A stretch of 11,367 bases of DNA from Legionellales bacterium. GTDB lineage: Bacteria > Pseudomonadota > Gammaproteobacteria > Berkiellales > Berkiellaceae. Within the stretch, counting starts at the first letter, position 1. Every line of letters begins with the position of its first letter. The notes under the pieces were generated by a model. That model did no database searches. It was not told the DNA's origin and was given only the letters and a program-made list of their open reading frames with translations. Below are positions 1-6,712 of this stretch, piece by piece. The DNA lies in contig JAHFQF010000063.1 in NCBI GenBank assembly GCA_023266435.1, positions 1 through 11,367 on the forward strand, given 5' to 3'. Made by a program: the position numbers and the translations under genes.

Positions 1-395
1 TTAGTGTGGACGTGACCAAAGGCACCTATATTCGCTGTTTGGCGGAGTCTATCGGTGAAAGATTAGGGTGTGGGGCACACATCACGGCATTAAGGCGTGA
101 TCGAGTTGGGGGCTGGTTACTTTCCGAGTCTTACGACTTGGAGACAGTCTTAACTTGGGATTACCAGCAATTACAGCAGCATTTACTCCCCATCACTAAG
201 ATGATAGAAAGCTATCCGACTTTCAGTGTGAACCAGGCCATACTGACTGCTCTAAAAGCCGGCAAGAAATTTCAAAGTGTGGAGCATCAGCAAGGCTGGT
301 ATCAATTACAAGACACCGATGCTAATGTCATTCACGGCTTAGTCCATATCTCCGATCAAGGCTTTGTGAAAGATAGGAAATTCATCGAGATTTGA
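1..395 (+). CDS. truB: tRNA pseudouridine(55) synthase TruB, C-terminal part (cut by window start)
   Basis: The reading frame is open from the window edge (first whole codon at 3) to a TGA at 393-395, about 130 codons. It begins inside the catalytic domain: VDVTKGTYIRCLAESIGERLG matches the conserved TruB stretch with the KGTYIR motif, followed by GAHITALRRDRVGGW. About residues 60-130 of the visible part would be the PUA-like C-terminal domain that grips the tRNA. The N-terminal half with the catalytic Asp lies outside the window. TruB converts U55 in the T-loop of tRNAs to pseudouridine in the cytosol. A GTG at 6 is internal, not a start. The position directly before rpsO and pnp matches the conserved gammaproteobacterial order and supports the call. 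Confidence 0.93.
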   Translation, partial: SVDVTKGTYIRCLAESIGERLGCGAHITALRRDRVGGWLLSESYDLETVLTWDYQQLQQHLLPITKMIESYPTFSVNQAILTALKAGKKFQSVEHQQGWYQLQDTDANVIHGLVHISDQGFVKDRKFIEI

Positions 396-465
396 CGCAT
401 ATCCCCTTTCTTTTTTGCCAGTAAAAGCCGCACTTTTTCGGCACGTCTCCCCCCATTTGGCTGAA

Positions 466-498
466 TTGGTTATGAAATCTATGAAAATATGGTAGAAT
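466..498 (+). promoter_or_regulatory. Candidate sigma-70 promoter of rpsO (extended -10)
   Basis: TAGAAT at 493-498 is preceded by TGG at 490-492, giving an extended -10 (TGn-TATAAT type). The nearest -35-like hexamer, TTGGTT at 466-471, sits 21 bp upstream, too far for ideal spacing, so the extended -10 probably carries recognition. The predicted start would be about 45 nt before the rpsO ATG. A separate rpsO promoter inside this cluster is known in E. coli; here it is inferred from sequence only. Confidence 0.5.
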
Positions 499-549
499 AA
501 ACCGCCTTTTGGCATTTTTTATATGTTGAATAACTAAAAGAGGAACACT

Positions 550-819
550 ATGTCAATTACTAAAGAAGCTACGGCCCAGATTGTTGGTCAGTTCCAGCGC
601 TCTGCAGGCGACACCGGTTCAGTAGAGGTACAGGTGGCTTTGTTGACACATCGAATCACTAATTTAACCACGCACTTGCAGTCTTTTAAAAAAGACAAAC
701 ATACGCGCCGTGGTTTATTAAATTTGGTCAGTCGGCGTCGCCATTTGTTGGTCTATTTAAAGAGAACAGAGCCGACTCGTTACCAACAATTAATTAAAGC
801 TTTAGACTTAAGAAGCTAA
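550..819 (+). CDS. rpsO: 30S ribosomal protein S15
   Basis: This 89-residue protein has the same length as E. coli S15. It carries the family's diagnostic stretches: TGSVEVQVALLTHRI near residues 22-36, the THLQSFKKDKHTRRGLL segment that contacts the 16S rRNA three-way junction (the usual HSRR is HTRR here), and SRRRHLLVYLKR near 60-71. S15 is a primary binder of the central domain of 16S rRNA and nucleates platform assembly. The ATG at 550 follows a good Shine-Dalgarno AGAGGA (539-544). The gene lies between truB and pnp as in most gammaproteobacteria. In E. coli S15 represses its own mRNA through a leader fold; the 5' leader here is short and I could not recognise that fold. Confidence 0.97.
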   Translation: MSITKEATAQIVGQFQRSAGDTGSVEVQVALLTHRITNLTTHLQSFKKDKHTRRGLLNLVSRRRHLLVYLKRTEPTRYQQLIKALDLRS

Positions 820-828
820 AATCCATGC

Positions 829-889
829 TCCGCACCTGTCATGTCATGCATGCCAACCTTTCCCCTGCAAGGGGAGAGGCATGTGCGGA
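829..889 (+). promoter_or_regulatory. Bipartite hairpin in the rpsO-pnp spacer (candidate RNase III / PNPase autoregulation site)
   Basis: The inner stem pairs 857-866 with 870-879 (10 bp including one G-U, GCA triloop). It can extend by CATG 849-852 with CATG 880-883 across a CCAA bulge. An outer clamp pairs TCCGCA 829-834 with TGCGGA 884-889, leaving a 14-nt bulge on the 5' side. No T-run follows, so it is not a classical intrinsic terminator. In E. coli the equivalent spacer forms a stem cut by RNase III, after which PNPase destabilises its own mRNA. The same role here is inferred from position and shape; the sequence itself is not recognisably conserved. Confidence 0.55.
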
Positions 890-957
890 AAATCAAACAA
901 TCAATTGGGCAAAATATAGCTCTAAACCATCGTATTTAACAGAGTGAGGAACGGTCT

Positions 958-3117
958 TTGAACGCGTGTATTAAATCATTTCAATATGGACGTCATCAGT
1001 TAACCATCGAAACCGGAGTCATTGCTCGTCAAGCGACCGGTGCTGTCATGGTAGACATGGATGGCACCACAGTATTAGTGACTGTAGTAGGACTCAAAGC
1101 AGCTGGCAAAGGGCAAGATTTCTTCCCACTTACAGTGCATTATCAAGAACGTATGTATGCTGCGGGTAAAATTCCTGGTGGCTTTATTAAGAGAGAAGGG
1201 CGTCCTTCAGAAAACGAAACGCTAGTATCACGCTTAATCGATCGTCCTATTCGTCCCTTGTTCCCAGAAGGATTCATGAATGAAGTACAAATTCTTGCAA
1301 CAGTGATGTCACATAATCCAGATGTAAATCCAGATATCCCTGCTTTAATTGGCGCGAGCGCTGCATTGGCGATTTCTGGGATTCCCTTTGAGGGACCTGT
1401 AGGTGCCGCAAGAGTGGGTTATATAGACGGAGAGTTTGTATTAAATCCTAGTCAAAAAGAACTAGAGCGCTCAGCGCTAGATTTAGTAGTTGCTGGTACA
1501 GATTCCTCTATTTTGATGGTTGAATCTGAAGCGAAGCTATTGAGTGAAGAAACCATGCTAGAAGCGGTGATGTTTGGTCATCGTCACATGAGTGTCGCTA
1601 TCGAAGCCATTAAAGCCATTCAAGCAGAAGCAGGTAAACCACGTTGGGATTGGGCTCCTCAGCCTGAGAACTTGGATTTGGTCCAAGGACTGCGTGACCG
1701 CTTTGAAACGAAGATTGCCAGTGCTTATAACATTTCTGAAAAAGCAGCTAGACAAAATGCAATTAAAGTGTTGCGTGAAGAAGCAGTGGCACAATTTATG
1801 TCTCCAGCCGATGTGGTCGGGCCTGTTGTGAGTGACAGAGATGTGATATCCGTTTTTGAATCATTAGAAAGCAAAATTGTACGCACGCGGATTCTGGACG
1901 GTGAATTAAGAATTGATGGACGTGATACCGAAACTGTTCGTCCTATCAGCACAGCCGTTGGTTTATTGCCTCGTACACACGGTTCTGCTTTATTTACACG
2001 GGGTGAAACACAGGCTATCGTTGTTGCTACCATTGGCTCAGGTCGAGATGCACAAATCTTGGATCAAGTGGGCGGTGAGAGCAAAGATCACTTCATGCTG
2101 CATTATAACTTCCCCCCTTTCTGTGTTGGTGAAACAGGCATGGTAGGTAGCCCTAAACGTCGTGAAATTGGTCATGGTCGTTTGGCGAAACGTGGTGTAA
2201 GCGCAGTATTACCAGATGAAAATGAGTTTCCTTATGTGATTCGTGTGGTTTCTGAAATCACTGAGTCTAACGGCTCTAGCTCAATGGCAAGCGTGTGCGG
2301 CTCTTCCTTGGCTTTGATGGATGCCGGTGTGCCCATTAAAGCGCCTGTTGCAGGTATTGCTATGGGGCTTGTGAAAGAAGGCGATAGATTCGCAGTGTTG
2401 ACTGATATTCTGGGTGATGAAGATCACTTGGGAGACATGGACTTTAAAGTGGCAGGTACTGAAACTGGCGTTACTGCTTTACAGATGGATATCAAGATTA
2501 ATGGTATTACGCGAGATATCATGCAAGTTGCGCTTCAACAAGCGAAAGCTGGCCGTTTGCATATTCTCAATATCATGAAGCAAACGATCTCTACGCCTAG
2601 AACTGAATTGTCACCTCACGCACCTCGCATGATCCATTTCATGATTAATCCCGATAAAATTCGTGATGTGATCGGAAAAGGTGGTGCGACTATTCGTAAA
2701 TTGACAGAAACTTCGGGAGCAAGCATTGAAATCAGCGATGAAGGCCGAGTCAGCATCGTTGCAACAGATGGGGAAGCTGCTCAGTATGTTCAGGATCAAA
2801 TCAAAGCACTGACTACAGACATCAGTATTGGTCAAGTTTACAAAGGACCTGTCACGCGTATTGCTGACTTCGGTATTTTTGTAGGATTGCAGCCAGGTAA
2901 AGATGGTCTGGTACATATTTCTCAAATCGCAGAAGAGCGTGTTGAAAACTTGAGTGAACGTTATAACGTCGGTGATGTTGTGATGGTGAAAGTACTGGAT
3001 ATCGATCGCCAAGGTCGTATTAAGTTAAGTATCAAGGCATTACAAGTAGCTGAAGCAGCGAGCAGCACTGGAGTCACAGAAGAAACAACCGTATCGAGCG
3101 TGGGCGAAGAAGAATAA
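958..3117 (+). CDS. pnp: Polynucleotide phosphorylase (3'-5' phosphorolytic exoribonuclease)
   Basis: At 719 residues it is close to E. coli PNPase (711). The first RNase PH core contains FFPLTVHYQERMYAAGKIPGGF and the REGRPSENETLVSRLIDRPIRPLFP block (79-103). The second holds GETGMVGSPKRREIGHGRLAKRG and LGDEDHLGDMDF, whose Asp487 and Asp493 match the family's catalytic metal-binding aspartates. A KH domain with GKGG at 573-576 and an S1 domain from about 625 to 695 complete the standard order. The enzyme degrades RNA using phosphate as a membrane-independent trimer, often with RNase E. The start is TTG at 958: a TAA at 937-939 is in frame just upstream, no ATG or GTG lies between, the conserved N-terminus begins there, and GAGGA (946-950) is well spaced. 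Co-transcription with rpsO is likely. Confidence 0.97.
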   Translation: MNACIKSFQYGRHQLTIETGVIARQATGAVMVDMDGTTVLVTVVGLKAAGKGQDFFPLTVHYQERMYAAGKIPGGFIKREGRPSENETLVSRLIDRPIRPLFPEGFMNEVQILATVMSHNPDVNPDIPALIGASAALAISGIPFEGPVGAARVGYIDGEFVLNPSQKELERSALDLVVAGTDSSILMVESEAKLLSEETMLEAVMFGHRHMSVAIEAIKAIQAEAGKPRWDWAPQPENLDLVQGLRDRFETKIASAYNISEKAARQNAIKVLREEAVAQFMSPADVVGPVVSDRDVISVFESLESKIVRTRILDGELRIDGRDTETVRPISTAVGLLPRTHGSALFTRGETQAIVVATIGSGRDAQILDQVGGESKDHFMLHYNFPPFCVGETGMVGSPKRREIGHGRLAKRGVSAVLPDENEFPYVIRVVSEITESNGSSSMASVCGSSLALMDAGVPIKAPVAGIAMGLVKEGDRFAVLTDILGDEDHLGDMDFKVAGTETGVTALQMDIKINGITRDIMQVALQQAKAGRLHILNIMKQTISTPRTELSPHAPRMIHFMINPDKIRDVIGKGGATIRKLTETSGASIEISDEGRVSIVATDGEAAQYVQDQIKALTTDISIGQVYKGPVTRIADFGIFVGLQPGKDGLVHISQIAEERVENLSERYNVGDVVMVKVLDIDRQGRIKLSIKALQVAEAASSTGVTEETTVSSVGEEE

Positions 3118-3140
3118 ATTTTCGCATATAGCTAGTAAGA

Positions 3141-3165
3141 AAAAGCCCGCTTAGCGGGCTTTTTT
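3141..3165. terminator. Bidirectional intrinsic terminator between pnp and the MATE gene
   Basis: A 10-bp stem AAAAGCCCGC (3141-3150) / GCGGGCTTTT (3154-3163) with a TTA loop is followed by a T-run (3160-3165). On the minus strand the same hairpin is followed by CTTTTTCTTAC, giving a usable U-tract as well. It sits 24 nt after the pnp stop and just past the convergent MATE stop at 3173, so it can end both transcripts. Confidence 0.92.
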
Positions 3166-3172
3166 ATTAGAA

Positions 3173-4567
3173 TTAAAACTGCAGTGGTTTTTTCCAGCGA
3201 CCACTTAAGTAGCGCATATAAAACGAGATGGCCATTAAGAGTGTGTAAACTGCTGTGAGTAGCATGGGTAATGTTGGTGAAGCTTGCCAAATGACAATAA
3301 AAAAGTAACTGGGTACCACACAATAAAACCAAGATCCCATAATTTCCATGACCATAATGAAGCGAGTATCTCCACCGGCGGTGAAGAGTCCAGCAAGGGT
3401 CCAAGTCAGTGTATCAAAAATCAAACAGAACCAGAGCCAACGGAAGGAAACCAGCGTGGCTTGATACACTGCCTCAAAATCAATCGAGCTGGGTAGTTCA
3501 TTTAAAAAAGTCAAAATGATGAAATCAGGAAATACAAATAAAGGGATAAACGAGATGAGTGCATACAAAGCAATTAATTCTACTGAAGCAGACAAGACTT
3601 TATGAATTTGATGGTCTTGTTGTGCGCCCAAATAGTTGGAAGCGATGGCAGTCATGCCTTTTTGGATACCATCTGTAATAAAATATAATAAGATCCAAAT
3701 ACTTTGACAAATTGCCATTACTGTCATATGGACATCACTGGTTTTAGCCAGTAGATGTACAAGAAATGCCCAGGCTGAAAAAGCAACCAAATGACCAATA
3801 CCACTGGGGGCGCCTAATTTAAGACAGCGTATAAAAGTCTCTGCACAAAAATAAATACGATGACTTTGATATAGTCGTTTGCTGTTGGGACTTAAGAAAC
3901 CAATCAGCAAAACTACCGCGATGAATGATTGACCCACTCCTGATGCGATAGCAGAGCCTTCGCTACCCATGCCTTCGAACCAACCTTTTACGCCAAAAAC
4001 TAGTAAGATATTGAGGCCTAAATTGATGAGATTGCCTAGTACCATGATGAGCGTAATGAATTTAACTTTACCTAGCCCAATATAAAAACCCATGAGTGCG
4101 ATGACTGCAGAGAAGACCGGACCAAATAAACACAACCATTTAAAATATGGTTGTGCTTCGGCATAAAACTCATTGGGAATCAGCCAGGGAGCACCAAATA
4201 GCCCAATAGGCCAAAATACCAACGCAGTGAGTGCACTGAAGATCAGCATTTGCCAAACAGGCTCACTGATTTTTGCATATTGCTTTGCACCGTTATATTG
4301 TCCTACAAACACTTCTGACATAGCTGCAATGGCAAATGCGGCAAATTCAAAAATATTAAAAATGACATTGGCGCTGACACACCCATTTAATGCGTCAGTA
4401 GAATAATGCGCAAGCACTAGCCGATCTAAAAAAAGCATTAAGGTGCCCGACAGAGCGGCAAACATGAGTGGGATGCTGATATAAGAAAACTCTTTAAGAC
4501 TGCCTGGTGTATAGGGTGTCAAACGAGGGGGGTACAGAGTGCTGAGCTTAGGCACAGAGGCGGACAT
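3173..4567 (-). CDS. MATE-family efflux transporter (multidrug/metabolite exporter)
   Basis: This 464-residue, highly hydrophobic protein has the two-fold pattern of a MATE transporter (expected 12 membrane helices). The first repeat has VGQYNGAKQ at 88-96 after a Ser/Glu-containing helix. The GNLINLGLNILLVFG segment (178-192) is typical of helix 5. The second repeat has its counterpart DGIQKGMTAIASNYLGAQQ (299-317). Such carriers export drugs or metabolites from the inner membrane using Na+ or H+; substrate and coupling ion cannot be told. The residues before about 25 (LYPPRLTPYTPGSLKEF) form a cytosolic leader. The ATG at 4565-4567 has only a weak upstream purine stretch, so the exact start is less certain than the family. 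It appears to be transcribed alone and converges on pnp. Confidence 0.88.
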   Translation of the reverse strand: MSASVPKLSTLYPPRLTPYTPGSLKEFSYISIPLMFAALSGTLMLFLDRLVLAHYSTDALNGCVSANVIFNIFEFAAFAIAAMSEVFVGQYNGAKQYAKISEPVWQMLIFSALTALVFWPIGLFGAPWLIPNEFYAEAQPYFKWLCLFGPVFSAVIALMGFYIGLGKVKFITLIMVLGNLINLGLNILLVFGVKGWFEGMGSEGSAIASGVGQSFIAVVLLIGFLSPNSKRLYQSHRIYFCAETFIRCLKLGAPSGIGHLVAFSAWAFLVHLLAKTSDVHMTVMAICQSIWILLYFITDGIQKGMTAIASNYLGAQQDHQIHKVLSASVELIALYALISFIPLFVFPDFIILTFLNELPSSIDFEAVYQATLVSFRWLWFCLIFDTLTWTLAGLFTAGGDTRFIMVMEIMGSWFYCVVPSYFFIVIWQASPTLPMLLTAVYTLLMAISFYMRYLSGRWKKPLQF

Positions 4568-4609
4568 AATTGAAAACCGTCTTGATTATTTTTGAATAAC
4601 TAATAAAGA

Positions 4610-4615
4610 ATTATA
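4610..4615 (-). promoter_or_regulatory. Candidate -10 element for the MATE gene
   Basis: On the minus strand there is a perfect TATAAT, 42 bp upstream of the MATE start codon, in an AT-rich stretch. No convincing -35 hexamer lies 16-18 bp further upstream, and no extended TGn is present, so activity may need an activator or may be weak. Confidence 0.4.
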
Positions 4616-4686
4616 GCTAATTATTTTACTACAGGCGCATCACTGAAGGTTACCTGAAAATAGAAACAGTATTCAAGGTGGGGGGG

Positions 4687-4746
4687 ATCCTGAACGAGAT
4701 GAGGGATCTCATTCACATTGGGAAGATCTCTCATTTTACTCGGAAT
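4687..4746. repeat. Degenerate intergenic inverted-repeat (MITE-like) element
   Basis: The left arm 4687-4710 and right arm 4723-4746 are imperfect inverted copies (16 of 24 positions by eye, several mismatches becoming G-U in RNA), around a short AT-rich centre. The right edge reads on the minus strand as GTCATTCCGAG and the left edge as ATCCTGAACGAG. These resemble the dispersed GTCATCCTGA/GTCATTCCGAG intergenic palindromes seen in many bacterial genomes. A run of seven G abuts the left arm (4680-4686). No coding capacity was seen. Whether it recurs elsewhere in the genome cannot be told from this window. Confidence 0.45.
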
Positions 4747-4779
4747 GACAAACAAGAATGATTTTCAGCCTGAGCATAG

Positions 4780-4812
4780 CACACTACTCTCCTTTTCCTG
4801 GAGAGTAGTGTG
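4780..4812. terminator. Strong 13-bp hairpin downstream of pfp (possible transcript 3' end, no U-tract)
   Basis: CACACTACTCTCC (4780-4792) and GGAGAGTAGTGTG (4800-4812) pair perfectly around a 7-nt loop, extendable by G-U and A-U pairs. It begins 32 nt after the pfp stop (minus strand). Neither strand has a T-run after the stem, so an intrinsic terminator is doubtful. A role as a 3'-end stabiliser or part of the neighbouring repeat is equally possible. Confidence 0.45.
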
Positions 4813-4844
4813 TTGCGTTGAATGAGGGCGAGGGTAACGTACTG

Positions 4845-6104
4845 TTATTTTACAAAAGGTGGTAATTTTTTAGCAGCTAAGTGATTTTCCAGGCTTACAT
4901 AGATGGGTAAGCCATCTTGATACGGAGGATAGGCTTCCCCTGTAATCAAAGGTTGCAAGTAAGCACGACAGTCTTCCGTGATTCCAAAACCATCGGCTCG
5001 AATAAATTCAGGCGGTAGTTTCTTCTCCACATTGGCAACATCACTCAAAGGTACTTTGCCGATTTCCCATCGATAGGGTTTAGCAGACTTGCGCACAATG
5101 ATAGGCATCATGGCATTGTCACCAGCAACAGCCATCTCTACAGCTGCTTGACCAAGCGCATACGCGTGATCTAAATCAGTTTGAGACGCAATGTGTCGAG
5201 CGGAACGTTGCAAATAATCTGCCACAGCCCAGTGGTATTTAAAGCCTAATTTGCTTTTTACCAATTGAGCAATCACCGGTGCCACACCGCCTAGCTGCGT
5301 GTGACCAAAAGCATCTTTTAAACCAGCATCGGCTAAAAACTGTCCTTGTTCATTTTTGACACCTTCAGAGACAACGATGGTACAAAAACCTTGTTTCTCG
5401 ACACTTTCTTTCACTTTGTTTAAAAAGCGTGCTTCATTGAAAGCAACTTCAGGAAACAAAATCACATGAGGGGCATCATTGGCGTGAGTTTGTGCAAGAC
5501 CACCTGCTGCTGCAATCCAACCTGCGTGGCGGCCCATGACCTCTAAAATGAATACTTTAGTAGAGGTTTTTGCCATAGAAGCAACGTCTAGGCTGGCTTC
5601 TTTGGTAGAAACAGCAACGTATTTGGCAACCGATCCAAAGCCAGGGCAGTTGTCTGTAAAGGGTAGATCATTATCTACGGTTTTAGGAATGCCGATACAA
5701 ATCAGGGGATAGCCCATGGTGTGGCTTAATAAAGAGACTTTGTGTGCGGTGTCTTGAGAGTCGTTACCACCATTGTAAAAAAAGTAACCGATATCATGTG
5801 CCGCAAATACATCGACTAGACGTTTATATTCGGCTTTATTTTCTTCTAAGCTCTTGAGTTTATAACGACAAGAACCAAAAGCGCCTGCTGGCGTGTTGAG
5901 CAAAGCGGCAATATTCTCAACGGGCTCTCTGCTAGTATCGATGAGATCTTCGTTTAAAGCACCTAAAATGCCATTCAGCCCCGCATAGACTTTACCGATC
6001 TGTCCTGGGTATTTTTTAGCTGTTTGAATAACTCCGCAAGCGGATGCATTGATAACGGAAGTGACTCCGCCAGATTGGGCATAAAAAGCGTTTTTTGCAA
6101 TCAT
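4845..6104 (-). CDS. pfp: Pyrophosphate-dependent 6-phosphofructokinase (PPi-PFK)
   Basis: From the ATG at 6102-6104 the protein has 419 residues. It starts with the usual N-terminal strand and loop NAFYAQSGGVTSVINASACG. The donor-site loop is GGNDSQDT (112-119) and the catalytic stretch is GIPKTVDNDLP (138-148). In the PFK family, ATP enzymes have GGDG and PGTIDND. An Asp after GGx and a Lys before TxDND mark PPi enzymes, and both are present. EVMGRHAGWIAAAGG (188-202) is the substrate-binding MGR segment. The enzyme interconverts fructose 6-phosphate and fructose 1,6-bisphosphate with PPi/Pi, making this glycolytic step reversible in the cytosol. An in-frame TTG at 6150-6152 would add 16 residues, but it lies in the promoter region and is not family-like, so I prefer 6104. 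The Shine-Dalgarno is weak. It diverges from the gene at 6202. Confidence 0.9.
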   Translation of the reverse strand: MIAKNAFYAQSGGVTSVINASACGVIQTAKKYPGQIGKVYAGLNGILGALNEDLIDTSREPVENIAALLNTPAGAFGSCRYKLKSLEENKAEYKRLVDVFAAHDIGYFFYNGGNDSQDTAHKVSLLSHTMGYPLICIGIPKTVDNDLPFTDNCPGFGSVAKYVAVSTKEASLDVASMAKTSTKVFILEVMGRHAGWIAAAGGLAQTHANDAPHVILFPEVAFNEARFLNKVKESVEKQGFCTIVVSEGVKNEQGQFLADAGLKDAFGHTQLGGVAPVIAQLVKSKLGFKYHWAVADYLQRSARHIASQTDLDHAYALGQAAVEMAVAGDNAMMPIIVRKSAKPYRWEIGKVPLSDVANVEKKLPPEFIRADGFGITEDCRAYLQPLITGEAYPPYQDGLPIYVSLENHLAAKKLPPFVK

Positions 6105-6135
6105 ATTTAGTGCTACTCTATTCGGGTTTAAAAAC

Positions 6136-6148
6136 GGTATACTATACC
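6136..6148. promoter_or_regulatory. Palindromic divergent promoter core between pfp and the 6202 gene
   Basis: GGTATACTATACC is a 13-base palindrome centred on 6142. On the plus strand it holds TATACT (6138-6143), and on the minus strand TATAGT (from 6146 to 6141), two overlapping opposed -10-like hexamers. They lie about 60 nt from the 6202 start and 37 nt from the pfp start. No good -35 is visible for either. It could instead be an operator. Confidence 0.35.
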
Positions 6149-6201
6149 CCAAAATTACGCTAAATCATAATATTTTAGTTGATAAACTAATTAAGGTTTT
6201 T

Positions 6202-6711
6202 ATGTCGGTGTTTAAAACAGTGATCGGTGTAAGCTTTTTGCAAAAAAACCCGAGCGAATTGCCATACTCCTATCATTGGCTGGGCATGTTCGCCTTAATT
6301 AACATTTTATTTTACGTTGTCGTCAGTAAAGCCCTACCACAAGCGCATATGGAGTGGCTATTTTTGGGGCATCTGTTTATTCAATTGTTACTTTTTTTTG
6401 GCTTACTGAAGTACCATCGTTTGAGTCATCGCTGGTTGAAGTTTTTTATGGCAATCTTATCCAGCCGCCTCGTCGTTTTAGTAGTCACATTTTTACTGGG
6501 CTGGTTGCTACAATTCTCCCCTCAAGGCTTTGTTTTACTATTTGGCTGCTCAGCAATATGGTTTGTTTTAACATTAGGGCATATTGTGCGCTGCACGTTA
6601 GATACTAGCTTATCTAAAGGCATTTTGTGGGCAATCTTAGTAGATATCATTAGTAATGTTTTAATTTCTCCTTTTTTAAAAGACAGTTTTGCACTCTTAG
6701 GGGCAACATAG
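6202..6711 (+). CDS. Unrecognised five-helix inner-membrane protein
   Basis: I cannot name this 169-residue protein. A short N-terminal stretch (FKTVIGVSFLQKNPSELPYSYHWL) precedes hydrophobic segments at about 26-43, 51-70, 82-104, 108-128 and 139-156, so an integral inner-membrane protein is expected. Connecting loops are short, with Lys/Arg/His clusters (KYHRLSHRWLK, 70-80) suggesting a cytosolic side. The N-terminal Q-K-x-P-x-x-LPYS pattern loosely recalls small Yip1-like proteins of gammaproteobacteria, a weak resemblance from memory. The ATG at 6202 has TAAGG at 6192-6196. The stop is one base before mpl, and the mpl ribosome site lies inside this gene, so the two are almost certainly co-transcribed and perhaps translationally coupled. 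A link to envelope or peptidoglycan recycling is inference from context only. Confidence 0.8.
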   Translation: MSVFKTVIGVSFLQKNPSELPYSYHWLGMFALINILFYVVVSKALPQAHMEWLFLGHLFIQLLLFFGLLKYHRLSHRWLKFFMAILSSRLVVLVVTFLLGWLLQFSPQGFVLLFGCSAIWFVLTLGHIVRCTLDTSLSKGILWAILVDIISNVLISPFLKDSFALLGAT

Positions 6712-6712
6712 C

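Noticed and set aside
427..445. Short GCCG/CGGC inverted repeat after truB, considered as a terminator
   Set aside because: Only four to five base pairs with a T-rich loop and no T-run after the stem.
1725..2033. Open frame on the minus strand inside pnp (and similar ones at 1558-1794 and 2611-3012)
   Set aside because: It lies wholly antisense to strongly conserved PNPase coding sequence, with no recognisable protein features.
3132..3404. Minus-strand open frame of about 90 codons over the MATE 3' end and the terminator
   Set aside because: It overlaps the clear MATE reading frame and runs through the terminator hairpin; no known protein features.
6105..6152. TTG at 6150-6152 as start of pfp with 16 extra residues
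   Set aside because: The extension lies on the promoter-like palindrome and does not look like the family N-terminus; the ATG at 6104 begins right before the conserved NAFYAQSGG.
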